Shown in pieces: positions 1 through 6,076 of a stretch of 9,994 nucleotides of DNA. Below the pieces are notes generated by a model that did no database searches, was not told the origin of the DNA, and was given only the letters and a program-made list of their open reading frames with translations. The position numbers and the translations under genes were made by a program. Position 1 is the stretch's first letter; the number at the start of each line of letters is the position of its first letter. Source of the DNA: an uncultured Lachnospiraceae bacterium. GTDB taxonomy: Bacteria > Bacillota > Clostridia > Lachnospirales > Lachnospiraceae. The stretch lies in NCBI GenBank assembly GCA_902796695.1, contig CADBQE010000237.1:1-9994 (forward strand). The letters run 5' to 3'.

Positions 1-69
1 CCTACGGAAGCCCCTACCACCCTGGCTCCTACCGAAGCCCCTACCCAGGCTCCTACCGAAGCTCCCGCT
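1..69 (+). repeat. Degenerate repeats encoding a Pro-Thr-Glu-Ala linker
   Basis: The unit cctaccgaagcccctacc, or a variant, starts at 1, 28 and 52 (periods 27 and 24 nt). In frame it encodes repeated APTEAPT segments ahead of the catalytic domain of the gamma-glutamyltransferase. Such stretches are common flexible spacers between a lipid anchor and a folded domain. The array continues upstream beyond the window. Confidence 0.7.
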
Positions 70-1845
70 CCCGCATTTGAGTGGGAAACCGGCGTTACCA
101 ACGGCCTGAGCGTTACCGGCGATGCCAATCGTACCTGGACCCTGTGGGATCCCGCCGACCCCGACAAGAACCTGACCCGTGACGGCCGTGGTGAAATCGG
201 CGACAACGGCGCTGTGTCCAGCCCTGATGCCTGGTCCGCATGGGCCGGCGTGAAGGTCATGCAGGAAGGCGGCAACGCTGTCGACGCTGCTGCGGCTGTA
301 GCTTTTGCTATTTCCGTCTGCGACCCTCAGCACTCCGGTATCGGCGGCGGCGGCTTCATGACTGCCCGCTTCGCCAACGGCGATGTGAAGTTCATCAACT
401 TCCGTGAATGCGCTCCCGAGCTGGCCCGTGACGGCTACTGGTGGCCTGTATACAAGGACGAAGAGAAGGGCCGCTGGGCGGTTGTCGGCAATGCCAACGC
501 TGTTGGCGGCCGTTCCATCGGCGTGCCCGGCACCGTCGCCGGCATGGCTTATGCGGTAGAAAACTACGGCTCCGGCAAGGTCAGCTTCGGCGACCTGGTA
601 CAGCCCGCTATCGACCTGGCCGAAAAAGGCTTCTGGATGGGTCCGACCACCAGCGGCTGCCTGGGCGACAACTACGGCAACCTGCTTAACTACACCGAGT
701 TCGGCTCCGTCTTCCTGCTGGATGACGAGACCACCGAAAAGCTGGAACGTGAACAGAACCGTTACTACACCGGCGACAAGTTCACCAACCTGCAGCAGGC
801 CAAGGCTCTGAAGATGATCCAGGAACAGGGTCCCGAAGTGTTCTACAAGGGCGACCTGGCTGACGCTCAGATCGCTGCCGCCAACAAGTACGGCGGAACC
901 TTCCTGAAGAGCGACTTCGAACGCTATCTGGATCTGGGCGAGCAGATGGAGAAAGAACCCGTCCGCGGCACCTTCATGGACAAGACCATCGTGTCCGTCC
1001 CGCTGCCTTCTTCCGGCGGCTGCTGCATCATCGAGCTGTTAAACATCCTGGAAGCCTTCGGTCTGGACAAGCTGAAAGAATTCGGCCACAACAGCCCTGA
1101 ATACATCCACGTTCTGGCGGAAGCCTTCAAGATGATCTATGCGGACCGCAGCCACTACCTGGCCGACGGCACGCCCGACGAGACCGTTGCCGCTCTGATG
1201 AGCAAGGATTATGCGAAGTATCTGGCTTCCCTGATCGACATGGATAAGGTCGCTGATCAGGAATTCCATGATCCTTTCGACTTCGAGCATCAGGACACCG
1301 TCAGCTACTCCGTGGCTGATAAGGAAGGCAACATCGTGACCGTAACCTTCACCGTCAACGGCATCTTCGGTTCCAAGGTGGTTCCGAACGGCTACGGCTT
1401 CATCCTGAACAACGAGATGGGCGACTTCAGCTCCGATCCCGAGAGCGTGAACGCGATCGCTCCTTTCAAGTATCCGCTGAGCTCCATGAGCCCGACCATC
1501 GTTCTGAACGAGGACGGCACTCCTTTCATGACCGTCGGCAGCCCGGGCGCTACCACCATCATCGTAGCCGTGGCTCAGGCGATCCTGAACGTCACCCTGT
1601 GGGGTATGGAAGCTACCGAAGCCGTGAACGCTCCTCGTGTATGGGGCACTTCCGACACCGTGAACTATGAGAACCGCATCCCTGCCGATGTGATCGCCAA
1701 GGTGGAAGCCATGGGTCACAAGGTGAACGATTCCGGCGATTGGCCTGCCGGTGCCGGCTCCGTCCAGTGCGTCGTTTACGATGCCGACGGCAAGCTGCAT
1801 GCCGCTGCCGACCCTCGTCGTGACTGCAAGGCCTGGGCATTCTAA
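1..1845 (+). CDS. ggt: Gamma-glutamyltransferase, probable surface lipoprotein (5' end missing)
   Basis: Transfers or hydrolyses the gamma-glutamyl group of glutathione and other gamma-glutamyl compounds; an N-terminal nucleophile enzyme that normally cleaves itself into large and small subunits. Seen: the frame is open from base 1, so the gene begins upstream and 614 residues are visible. Residues 1-26 are a Pro/Thr/Ala/Glu linker. The catalytic domain follows, with GGNAVDAA, GIGGGGFM, the substrate-binding Arg in NFRECAP (Arg135 of the visible part) and RSIGVPGTVAGM. The self-processing Thr is in DTVSYSV (Thr433, codon 1297-1299), followed by LNNEMGDFS, PLSSMSPT, GSPGATT and the C-terminal AADPRRD. 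All hallmark regions are present, so it should be active. The linker is of the kind that follows a lipobox in clostridial lipoproteins, so anchoring outside the membrane is inferred; the signal peptide itself is outside the window. It lies 115 nt before a lipoprotein gene and probably in one transcript with it. A GTG at 214 is internal, not the start. Confidence 0.93.
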   Translation, partial: PTEAPTTLAPTEAPTQAPTEAPAPAFEWETGVTNGLSVTGDANRTWTLWDPADPDKNLTRDGRGEIGDNGAVSSPDAWSAWAGVKVMQEGGNAVDAAAAVAFAISVCDPQHSGIGGGGFMTARFANGDVKFINFRECAPELARDGYWWPVYKDEEKGRWAVVGNANAVGGRSIGVPGTVAGMAYAVENYGSGKVSFGDLVQPAIDLAEKGFWMGPTTSGCLGDNYGNLLNYTEFGSVFLLDDETTEKLEREQNRYYTGDKFTNLQQAKALKMIQEQGPEVFYKGDLADAQIAAANKYGGTFLKSDFERYLDLGEQMEKEPVRGTFMDKTIVSVPLPSSGGCCIIELLNILEAFGLDKLKEFGHNSPEYIHVLAEAFKMIYADRSHYLADGTPDETVAALMSKDYAKYLASLIDMDKVADQEFHDPFDFEHQDTVSYSVADKEGNIVTVTFTVNGIFGSKVVPNGYGFILNNEMGDFSSDPESVNAIAPFKYPLSSMSPTIVLNEDGTPFMTVGSPGATTIIVAVAQAILNVTLWGMEATEAVNAPRVWGTSDTVNYENRIPADVIAKVEAMGHKVNDSGDWPAGAGSVQCVVYDADGKLHAAADPRRDCKAWAF

Positions 1846-1867
1846 TCTGCCTTAACCGGCCACTTCC

Positions 1868-1902
1868 GGCCCGGCCGTTCGGTGCTTCCCTGCGGCCGGG
1901 CC
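1868..1902 (+). other. GC-rich intercistronic hairpin without U-tract
   Basis: GGCCCGGCCG (1868-1877) pairs perfectly with CGGCCGGGCC (1893-1902) around a 15-nt loop. No run of T follows, so it does not look like a factor-independent terminator. It lies 22 nt after the stop of the gamma-glutamyltransferase gene and 58 nt before the lipoprotein start. It may protect or separate the upstream mRNA, or act as a weak terminator; the role is inferred. Confidence 0.55.
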
Positions 1903-1960
1903 ACATCTTGCGTTAATAACCGGGGCCCCTCCGGTGTCCCGTGAAAAAAGAGGAGAGAAG

Positions 1961-2686
1961 ATGAAGAAATTTATTGTTTTACTGCTTGCCTTCGCAATGC
2001 TGCTGTCTCTGGCGGCCTGCGGCGGCAACACCCCTGCTGCTACGACTCAGGCTCCTGCCCAGACGGCGGCCCCTGAGACCACCAAGGCTCAGGATAATCC
2101 CACGGATGCTCCCAAGACGGATGACACCACCACGGCGGCTCCCGGCGGCGAAACCGACGGCAACTGGGAAACCAAGGGCCTGCCCGCCATCGAGAAAGGC
2201 TGCTTAAGCGGCGCCAACCTGCTGATCACCAGCGTAGGCCAGAGCTCCGAAGCGGACTCCGTTGCCAACCTGCTCAAGCGTGCCAAGATCGACAACTACA
2301 CCCAGAACAATACCGTAACGGCGGATGGCGTGACCAGCTCCTATACGGCTCTGGTCATGGTCGTCGGCGGCTCTTCCAAGGGCCTGGGCGGTGCCGGTCT
2401 GGACCAGGAAAAGGAAACGGCCCGCGTTCAGGCTGTGATCGACAAAGCCAAAGAGCTGAACCTGACCATCGTCTGCATGCACATCGGCGGCCAGGACCGC
2501 CGCGGCACCCTGTCCGACGCGTTCATCAACCTGGCATTCCCTTATGCCCAGTGCGCCGTCATTACGTCTGACGGCGACACCGACAACCTGATGCACGACA
2601 TTCTGGCCAAGAACAATGTTCCTACCGCCTATGTCGAAAAGCAGGTTAACGCCCGTGAAGTACTCGCCTACATGTTAGGCAAATAA
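1961..2686 (+). CDS. Lipoprotein with Rossmann-like domain, DUF6305-like
   Basis: A 241-residue protein predicted to sit on the outer face of the membrane. The ATG at 1961 is chosen because AGGAG (1951-1955) precedes it by 5 nt and it opens a classic signal peptide; an in-frame GTG at 1934 lacks a ribosome binding site and would add nine charged residues. Seen: MKK, a hydrophobic core, and the lipobox LAAC with Cys20; then a Thr/Pro/Ala/Asp linker to about residue 67; then an alternating alpha/beta domain with strands such as LLITSVG, ALVMVVGG, TIVCMHIGG and CAVITSDGD. The glycine-rich loop GGSSKGLGGAG follows the second strand and may bind an anion. From memory this resembles DUF6305, a family of unknown function; that assignment is unverified. 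It does not look like a DctP-type solute receptor, yet it lies just before a TRAP-like permease, so a binding or accessory role in uptake is possible. The linker ends in NWETKG, echoing EWETGV at the same place in the gamma-glutamyltransferase. Confidence 0.85.
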   Translation: MKKFIVLLLAFAMLLSLAACGGNTPAATTQAPAQTAAPETTKAQDNPTDAPKTDDTTTAAPGGETDGNWETKGLPAIEKGCLSGANLLITSVGQSSEADSVANLLKRAKIDNYTQNNTVTADGVTSSYTALVMVVGGSSKGLGGAGLDQEKETARVQAVIDKAKELNLTIVCMHIGGQDRRGTLSDAFINLAFPYAQCAVITSDGDTDNLMHDILAKNNVPTAYVEKQVNAREVLAYMLGK

Positions 2687-2703
2687 TCAAGTGCAAAGCA
2701 AAT

Positions 2704-2730
2704 CCGCGGGACGGCTCCGCCGTCCTGCGG
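2704..2730 (+). other. Intercistronic hairpin before permease gene
   Basis: CCGCGGGACGG (2704-2714) pairs with CCGTCCTGCGG (2720-2730), 11 pairs with one G-U, around a 5-nt loop. No T-run follows. AAGGAG (2736-2741), the ribosome binding site of the permease gene, begins 5 nt after the stem. Possible roles are 3'-end protection of the lipoprotein message or modulation of permease translation; both are inferred. Confidence 0.55.
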
Positions 2731-2749
2731 GTCCTAAGGAGAGTATAAC

Positions 2750-4078
2750 ATGACACCCTATATGATAACCTTCTTTGTAATGGTCGGTGTCTTTATGATC
2801 GGCTGCTTTGCCTTAAAATGGCCTGTAGGCGTTTCCATGCTGGCCGCCGCCCTGTGCGGCGCTCTGGAAGGCATGCTGGCTCACGGCACCAGCCTGATGC
2901 AGACTCTGACTGACACGGGACGTATGATGGTCGAAGGCGAATTCGGCTATGTGGATACGATCCTTACGATTGCCTGCGCCATGATCTTCATGAAGGTCAT
3001 CGAAGATTCCGGCGCTCTGGATGCGCTGTCCAGCCTGCTGATTGAAAAGTTCCACAAGGTTCCGGCTGTTCTGCTGATCCTCATCATGTTCATCATCATG
3101 TTCCCCGGCATGATCACCGGTTCCTCCACCGCTGCGGTGCTGTCCGCCGGTTCCATCATGGCTCCCGTGCTGATTCTGCTGGGTCTGGACAATGTCACGG
3201 CCGGTTCGGTCATCGCCATGGGCGGCCTGCTGGGCATGATCGCCCCTCCCGTGAATACCGCGGCGCTGGTCATCTGCGCGGGCATCGACGTCCCCTACGT
3301 GGGATTCACCGGCCCCCTGCTGCTCCTGACCTTCCCGTTAGCCATCCTTTTCGTACTGATGCTCGGCCTGCCCAAGGTCAAGAATCTGGACTATGAAAAA
3401 CTGAAACCCGCTCTGGAAAAACAGGACGAGACCCGGAAGCAGTACGGCTTCAAGATCTATATCCCGTTCTTCGTCCTGCTGGTTCTGATGATCTTCTTCA
3501 AGCTGATCGCCAAGAACATCGGCGTGGAAGACGTGGGCATGCCCGTGATCTTCCTGGTAAGCGCCATTGTCGGTCTGTTTACCGGCCGCAAGATCAACCC
3601 GTTGAAGGCGATCCCCGAAGCTGTCCGCACCGCGACTCCCGTTATGGCTATCCTGATGGGCGTGGGCATGTTCATTGAGATCATGACCGCCACCGGCGTC
3701 CGCGGCTTCATCGTTATGACCTGCCTGCAGATCCCCGAAGCGCTGTGGATCGTCGCCTGCTGCATCAGCATCCCGCTGTTCGGCGCGGTATCCTCCTTCG
3801 GTGCCTGCTCCGTGCTGGGCGTACCGTTCGCTTACATTTACGGCACTTACCTGGGCGGCAACGTCGTGGTCTGCCTGGCTGCCATCTCCCTGATCGCGGC
3901 CGTCGGCGACATGATGCCTCCTACGGCTCTGGCCGGTCTGTTCGCGGCTCAGGTGACGGGCGTAAAGCAGTACACCAAGATCCTGAAGAAATGTATCATT
4001 CCGATCCTGATCCTGCTGGTATACGCCGGGTTCGTCCTGGTCAAGTCCAAGACCTTTGCATGGTCTGTCTTCGGTTAA
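2750..4078 (+). CDS. DctM-like (TRAP large subunit type) membrane permease
   Basis: A 442-residue, very hydrophobic protein with roughly 10-12 transmembrane segments. It is probably a cation-coupled importer of an organic acid or amino-acid-like solute. Seen: two related halves. The first has GSSTAAVLSAGSIMAPVL (124-141) followed by GGLLGMIAPPVNTAAL (158-173). The second has GAVSSFGACSVLGVPF (345-360) followed by AVGDMMPPTALAGL (384-397). This double hairpin-plus-PP pattern is typical of DctM and the wider ion transporter superfamily. A charged cytoplasmic-type loop at about 208-234 separates the halves. The start is supported by AAGGAG 8 nt upstream. TRAP systems also need a DctQ small subunit and a DctP receptor; neither is recognisable here, but a 51-residue two-helix protein follows at 18 nt and a lipoprotein precedes at 63 nt. 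The substrate cannot be read from sequence; the neighbouring enzymes suggest glutamate- or aspartate-like products. A non-TRAP member of the same superfamily is the main alternative. Confidence 0.82.
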   Translation: MTPYMITFFVMVGVFMIGCFALKWPVGVSMLAAALCGALEGMLAHGTSLMQTLTDTGRMMVEGEFGYVDTILTIACAMIFMKVIEDSGALDALSSLLIEKFHKVPAVLLILIMFIIMFPGMITGSSTAAVLSAGSIMAPVLILLGLDNVTAGSVIAMGGLLGMIAPPVNTAALVICAGIDVPYVGFTGPLLLLTFPLAILFVLMLGLPKVKNLDYEKLKPALEKQDETRKQYGFKIYIPFFVLLVLMIFFKLIAKNIGVEDVGMPVIFLVSAIVGLFTGRKINPLKAIPEAVRTATPVMAILMGVGMFIEIMTATGVRGFIVMTCLQIPEALWIVACCISIPLFGAVSSFGACSVLGVPFAYIYGTYLGGNVVVCLAAISLIAAVGDMMPPTALAGLFAAQVTGVKQYTKILKKCIIPILILLVYAGFVLVKSKTFAWSVFG

Positions 4079-4096
4079 GGAAAGGAGGAAAACAAC

Positions 4097-4252
4097 ATGA
4101 CATTAACCACTATCGTTTATCTGGTTATTGCCGCCATCGTCTTCCTCAGCGTCCTGTACAACCTGGTAGCCAAGGAAGAAAAAGTGGTCGACAAGATTGC
4201 CTGCGCCATGATCCTGGTCCCGCTGGCCCTGCGCCTGCTGATGATCAAATAG
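4097..4252 (+). CDS. 51-residue two-helix membrane protein
   Basis: A short gene that a length cut-off would miss. Seen: AAAGGAGG (4081-4088) lies 8 nt before the ATG and is among the best ribosome binding sites in the window. The TAG stop overlaps the AGGAGG of the next gene, so translation of the two is probably coupled. The protein has one hydrophobic helix at about residues 4-23 (IVYLVIAAIVFLSVLY), a short charged loop AKEEKVVDK, and a second helix at about 32-49 (IACAMILVPLALRLLMI). I do not recognise a family. Its place immediately after a DctM-like permease suggests a small accessory subunit, perhaps standing in for the usual four-helix DctQ, though it is much shorter. The function is inferred from context only; that it is a real gene is well supported. 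Confidence 0.8.
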   Translation: MTLTTIVYLVIAAIVFLSVLYNLVAKEEKVVDKIACAMILVPLALRLLMIK

Positions 4253-4262
4253 GAGGGGCGGC

Positions 4263-5450
4263 ATGAAGAAAAAAGGTTTAATCAGCACCTGCATTATTCT
4301 GTGCGTAGCCATTTTTATGACGGTCTACGCCGGCATCAGCTTCAGCAAGAAGCGCAATTTCGTGGAAGACGTTGTGACGGAAGGCTCTGCCGTGACCCGT
4401 ACCATGAAGCTTTCCACCTACAACCAGTATCTGGCCAACACCTTCGGTGATGTGGATATCTACGTCCTGGAAGGCAAGGAGCCCGGCGGCTCGGCCCTGA
4501 TCCTGGGCGGCACCCACGCCAACGAGCCGGCCGGCCATATGGCAGCCATCGTCATGCTGGAGCAGTTCGTTCCGACCAAGGGTACGATCTACGTGATCCC
4601 GGACATCTGCAAATCCGGTCTGTCCCATAACGACCCGCTGGAAGGCACGCCTCAGTATCTGCACTTCACCACGGCCGAAGGCAAAGTCCGCACCTTCCAT
4701 TTCGGATCCCGTGCGTCCAACCCGATCGACCAGTGGCCCGATCCGGATACCTATCTGCACACCTCCGGCGATTGGAAGGGCCTGCACCTGTCTGAGAACG
4801 CCTACACCGTACAGACTCTGTCCGGTTCCGAAGTGCGCAACCAGAACCGCTGCTATCCCGGCATTGCGAACGGCACCCTGACCGAGAAGGTTTCCTACGC
4901 CGTCACCAACATGATCAACACCCTGAAGATCGACATGGTGATCGACCTGCACGAATCCAGCCCGGAATACGCCGTCAACAACGCTATCGTAGCGCATGAG
5001 CGCGCGATGGAAATCGCCGGCATGGCCAAGGCCCTGACGCTGGAAGAAGAGAAGAACATCGCCATCAAGGTCGAGCCTTCTCCCGTCAACCTGCGCGGCC
5101 TGACTCACCGTGAACTGGGTGACTACACCGACGCTTTCGCGCTGCTGTGCGAAGTGGGCAACCCGTCCCAGGGCCGTTTCCGCGGCTATACGGACGAAGC
5201 GCTTGCCATCACCGGCAAGGACCCCTGCTACAAAGTGGCCAGCGAGATCCACAACGGCGCTCTGCTGTACGTGGATTACAGCTCCGGTGACTTCCCCATT
5301 TCCCTGCGTGTCGCCCGTCACGTGACGACCGTTGCGGCTCTGATCGATGAGATGAGCTATGAGTATCCGGACAAAGAGATCCTGATCGACAACGTTCCGG
5401 ATTACGACGAAATGGTCGAAACCGACAACCTGGGCCTGTGGCTGCGGTAA
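4263..5450 (+). CDS. Exported/anchored succinylglutamate desuccinylase/aspartoacylase-family zinc hydrolase
   Basis: A 395-residue metallohydrolase of the M14-like AstE/aspartoacylase type, whose members cleave N-acyl groups from acidic amino acids or act as carboxypeptidases. Seen: KKK then a hydrophobic stretch (about 6-24) is a signal peptide or anchor; VYA-G at 21-24 could be a signal peptidase site. The zinc ligands are apparent in GGTHANEPAG (His85, Glu88) and DLHES (His230). The substrate-binding NQNRCYPG (193-200) matches the DLNRxFPG motif of the family, and Glu297 in LLCEVGNP is a candidate general base. The start is fixed by AGGAGG (4251-4256), which overlaps the stop of the 51-residue gene. 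Typical cytoplasmic AstE or aspartoacylase proteins are about 300-340 residues and lack the N-terminal segment, so this one probably works outside the membrane. It is the last gene before the terminator. The exact substrate is unknown; given the neighbours, an N-acyl or peptide-linked glutamate/aspartate compound is plausible. A true zinc carboxypeptidase is the alternative. Confidence 0.85.
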   Translation: MKKKGLISTCIILCVAIFMTVYAGISFSKKRNFVEDVVTEGSAVTRTMKLSTYNQYLANTFGDVDIYVLEGKEPGGSALILGGTHANEPAGHMAAIVMLEQFVPTKGTIYVIPDICKSGLSHNDPLEGTPQYLHFTTAEGKVRTFHFGSRASNPIDQWPDPDTYLHTSGDWKGLHLSENAYTVQTLSGSEVRNQNRCYPGIANGTLTEKVSYAVTNMINTLKIDMVIDLHESSPEYAVNNAIVAHERAMEIAGMAKALTLEEEKNIAIKVEPSPVNLRGLTHRELGDYTDAFALLCEVGNPSQGRFRGYTDEALAITGKDPCYKVASEIHNGALLYVDYSSGDFPISLRVARHVTTVAALIDEMSYEYPDKEILIDNVPDYDEMVETDNLGLWLR

Positions 5451-5476
5451 GCGGCACCGGTTCCCGGAACAAATTT

Positions 5477-5511
5477 AAAAAGCCCGTCACCCTGCGGTGG
5501 CGGGTCTTTTT
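5477..5511. terminator. Bidirectional factor-independent terminator
   Basis: CCCGTCACC (5483-5491) pairs with GGTGGCGGG (5496-5504), with one G-U pair, around the tetraloop CTGC. TTTTT (5507-5511) follows on the + strand and AAAAA (5477-5481) precedes, so both strands carry a stem plus U-tract. It lies 27 nt after the zinc hydrolase gene and 18 nt beyond the end of the convergent regulator gene, and probably ends both transcripts. Confidence 0.9.
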
Positions 5512-5529
5512 GTTCGACGGGAAGCCTCG

Positions 5530-5922
5530 TCAGCGGGATACTTTTCCGGAGGGCTCCCGGTCCGCGGTCCGGCTGCAGATCCGCTGCCAGCGGATGCATT
5601 CCAGAATCGCTTTCCTGCCCCGGGGATCCGCAGCCATATAGTTGGCATACAGATACTCCGGCGTAACGAGCGGCGGCGCCGGGGCGCATTCACAGCGGCG
5701 GACCCGGTATTTCTTCGTGCAGAGTCTGTCCGAGAGACGGATCAGAAAGGGCAGATAGAACCGGATGAGCGCCGCCTTCGTTTCCGGCGGGATCCGGCGG
5801 ATCCGGGCTTCTTCGTAACGGTAGAGCGTGGATGGGGAAAGGTTCAGCCGGGCGGCCGCTTCGCGCAGAGAAAGACCGCTTTCGCGGCGGCCGGCTTTGA
5901 TCAGATAATGAAAGGACATCAT
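5530..5922 (-). CDS. XRE-type helix-turn-helix transcriptional regulator
   Basis: A small DNA-binding regulator of 130 residues. Seen: residues about 7-55 form a Cro/C1-type five-helix domain, with the recognition core SLREAAARLNLSPSTLYRYEE followed by PPETKAALIRFY. The rest (56-130) is a basic, cysteine-containing tail (Cys68, Cys77, Cys79, Cys109, Cys116) that I cannot assign. The frame stays open up to a TTG at 5976, but that TTG coincides with the -35 box of a good promoter whose -10 is at 5948-5953, so ATG 5922 (or 5919) is preferred. No clear ribosome binding site precedes it and the leader would be only about 20 nt. The gene is divergent from pckA, with a palindrome between the two promoters, so control of pckA and of itself is the natural inference. 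The effector is unknown. Confidence 0.75.
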   Translation of the reverse strand: MMSFHYLIKAGRRESGLSLREAAARLNLSPSTLYRYEEARIRRIPPETKAALIRFYLPFLIRLSDRLCTKKYRVRRCECAPAPPLVTPEYLYANYMAADPRGRKAILECIRWQRICSRTADREPSGKVSR

Positions 5923-5947
5923 ACACCGTTCGGGGGGAACCGTGATC

Positions 5948-5976
5948 ATCATAGTAAGAAAAAACGGAAAAATCAA
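5948..5976 (-). promoter_or_regulatory. Predicted promoter of the XRE regulator gene
   Basis: Read on the - strand: TTGATT (5976-5971), 17 nt, TATGAT (5953-5948), close to TTGACA/TATAAT. Transcription would start near 5941, about 20 nt before ATG 5922. A further CGGAAAA half-site (5965-5971, + strand reading) lies inside this promoter. Confidence 0.55.
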
Positions 5977-5981
5977 GAGGC

Positions 5982-6009
5982 TTTTCCGAAAACCTTGTCT
6001 TTCGGAAAA
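5982..6009. promoter_or_regulatory. Perfect inverted repeat, candidate operator for the divergent pair
   Basis: TTTTCCGAAA (5982-5991) and TTTCGGAAAA (6000-6009) are exact reverse complements separated by 8 nt. The palindrome starts 6 bp beyond the -35 box of the regulator promoter and covers the whole -35 box of the pckA promoter plus part of its spacer. Half-site centres are 18 bp apart, compatible with a dimeric regulator. As an RNA it would lie upstream of both predicted transcripts, so a DNA-binding role is more likely than a terminator. The likely ligand is the adjacent XRE protein. Confidence 0.7.
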
Positions 6010-6023
6010 TATGATGCTAAAAT
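5995..6023 (+). promoter_or_regulatory. Predicted sigma-70-type promoter of pckA
   Basis: TTGTCT (5995-6000), 17 nt, TAAAAT (6018-6023), with an extended -10 TGC (6015-6017). Transcription would begin near 6030, giving a leader of about 46 nt that contains GGGAGG (6066-6071) 5 nt before ATG 6077. The -35 lies inside the palindrome 5982-6009. Confidence 0.7.
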
Positions 6024-6076
6024 GGTCGGAAGAATAAAGATCCGCGTACTGTAAATCAAATTACCGGGAGGAAGTT

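Noticed and set aside
1934..1960. GTG start extending the lipoprotein by nine residues
   Set aside because: It would place charged residues before the signal peptide and ignores the good AGGAG before ATG 1961.
3745..4266. 173-codon + strand frame overlapping the permease 3' end and the 51-residue gene
   Set aside because: Arg/Gly/His-rich out-of-frame translation; the 51-residue frame with its own strong ribosome binding site explains the region better.
4278..5321. 347-codon open frame antisense to the zinc hydrolase gene
   Set aside because: No signal, domain or sensible ribosome binding site; a shadow of the + strand gene.
5497..6054. 185-codon + strand open frame opposite the XRE regulator
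   Set aside because: It begins inside the terminator and runs across the divergent promoter region; the - strand frame encodes a convincing helix-turn-helix domain instead.
6031..6059. Second possible - strand promoter for the regulator (TTGATT, 17 nt, TATTCT)
   Set aside because: Its -10 is poorer than TATGAT at 5953-5948 and it would read through the palindrome and the pckA promoter; kept only as a weak alternative.
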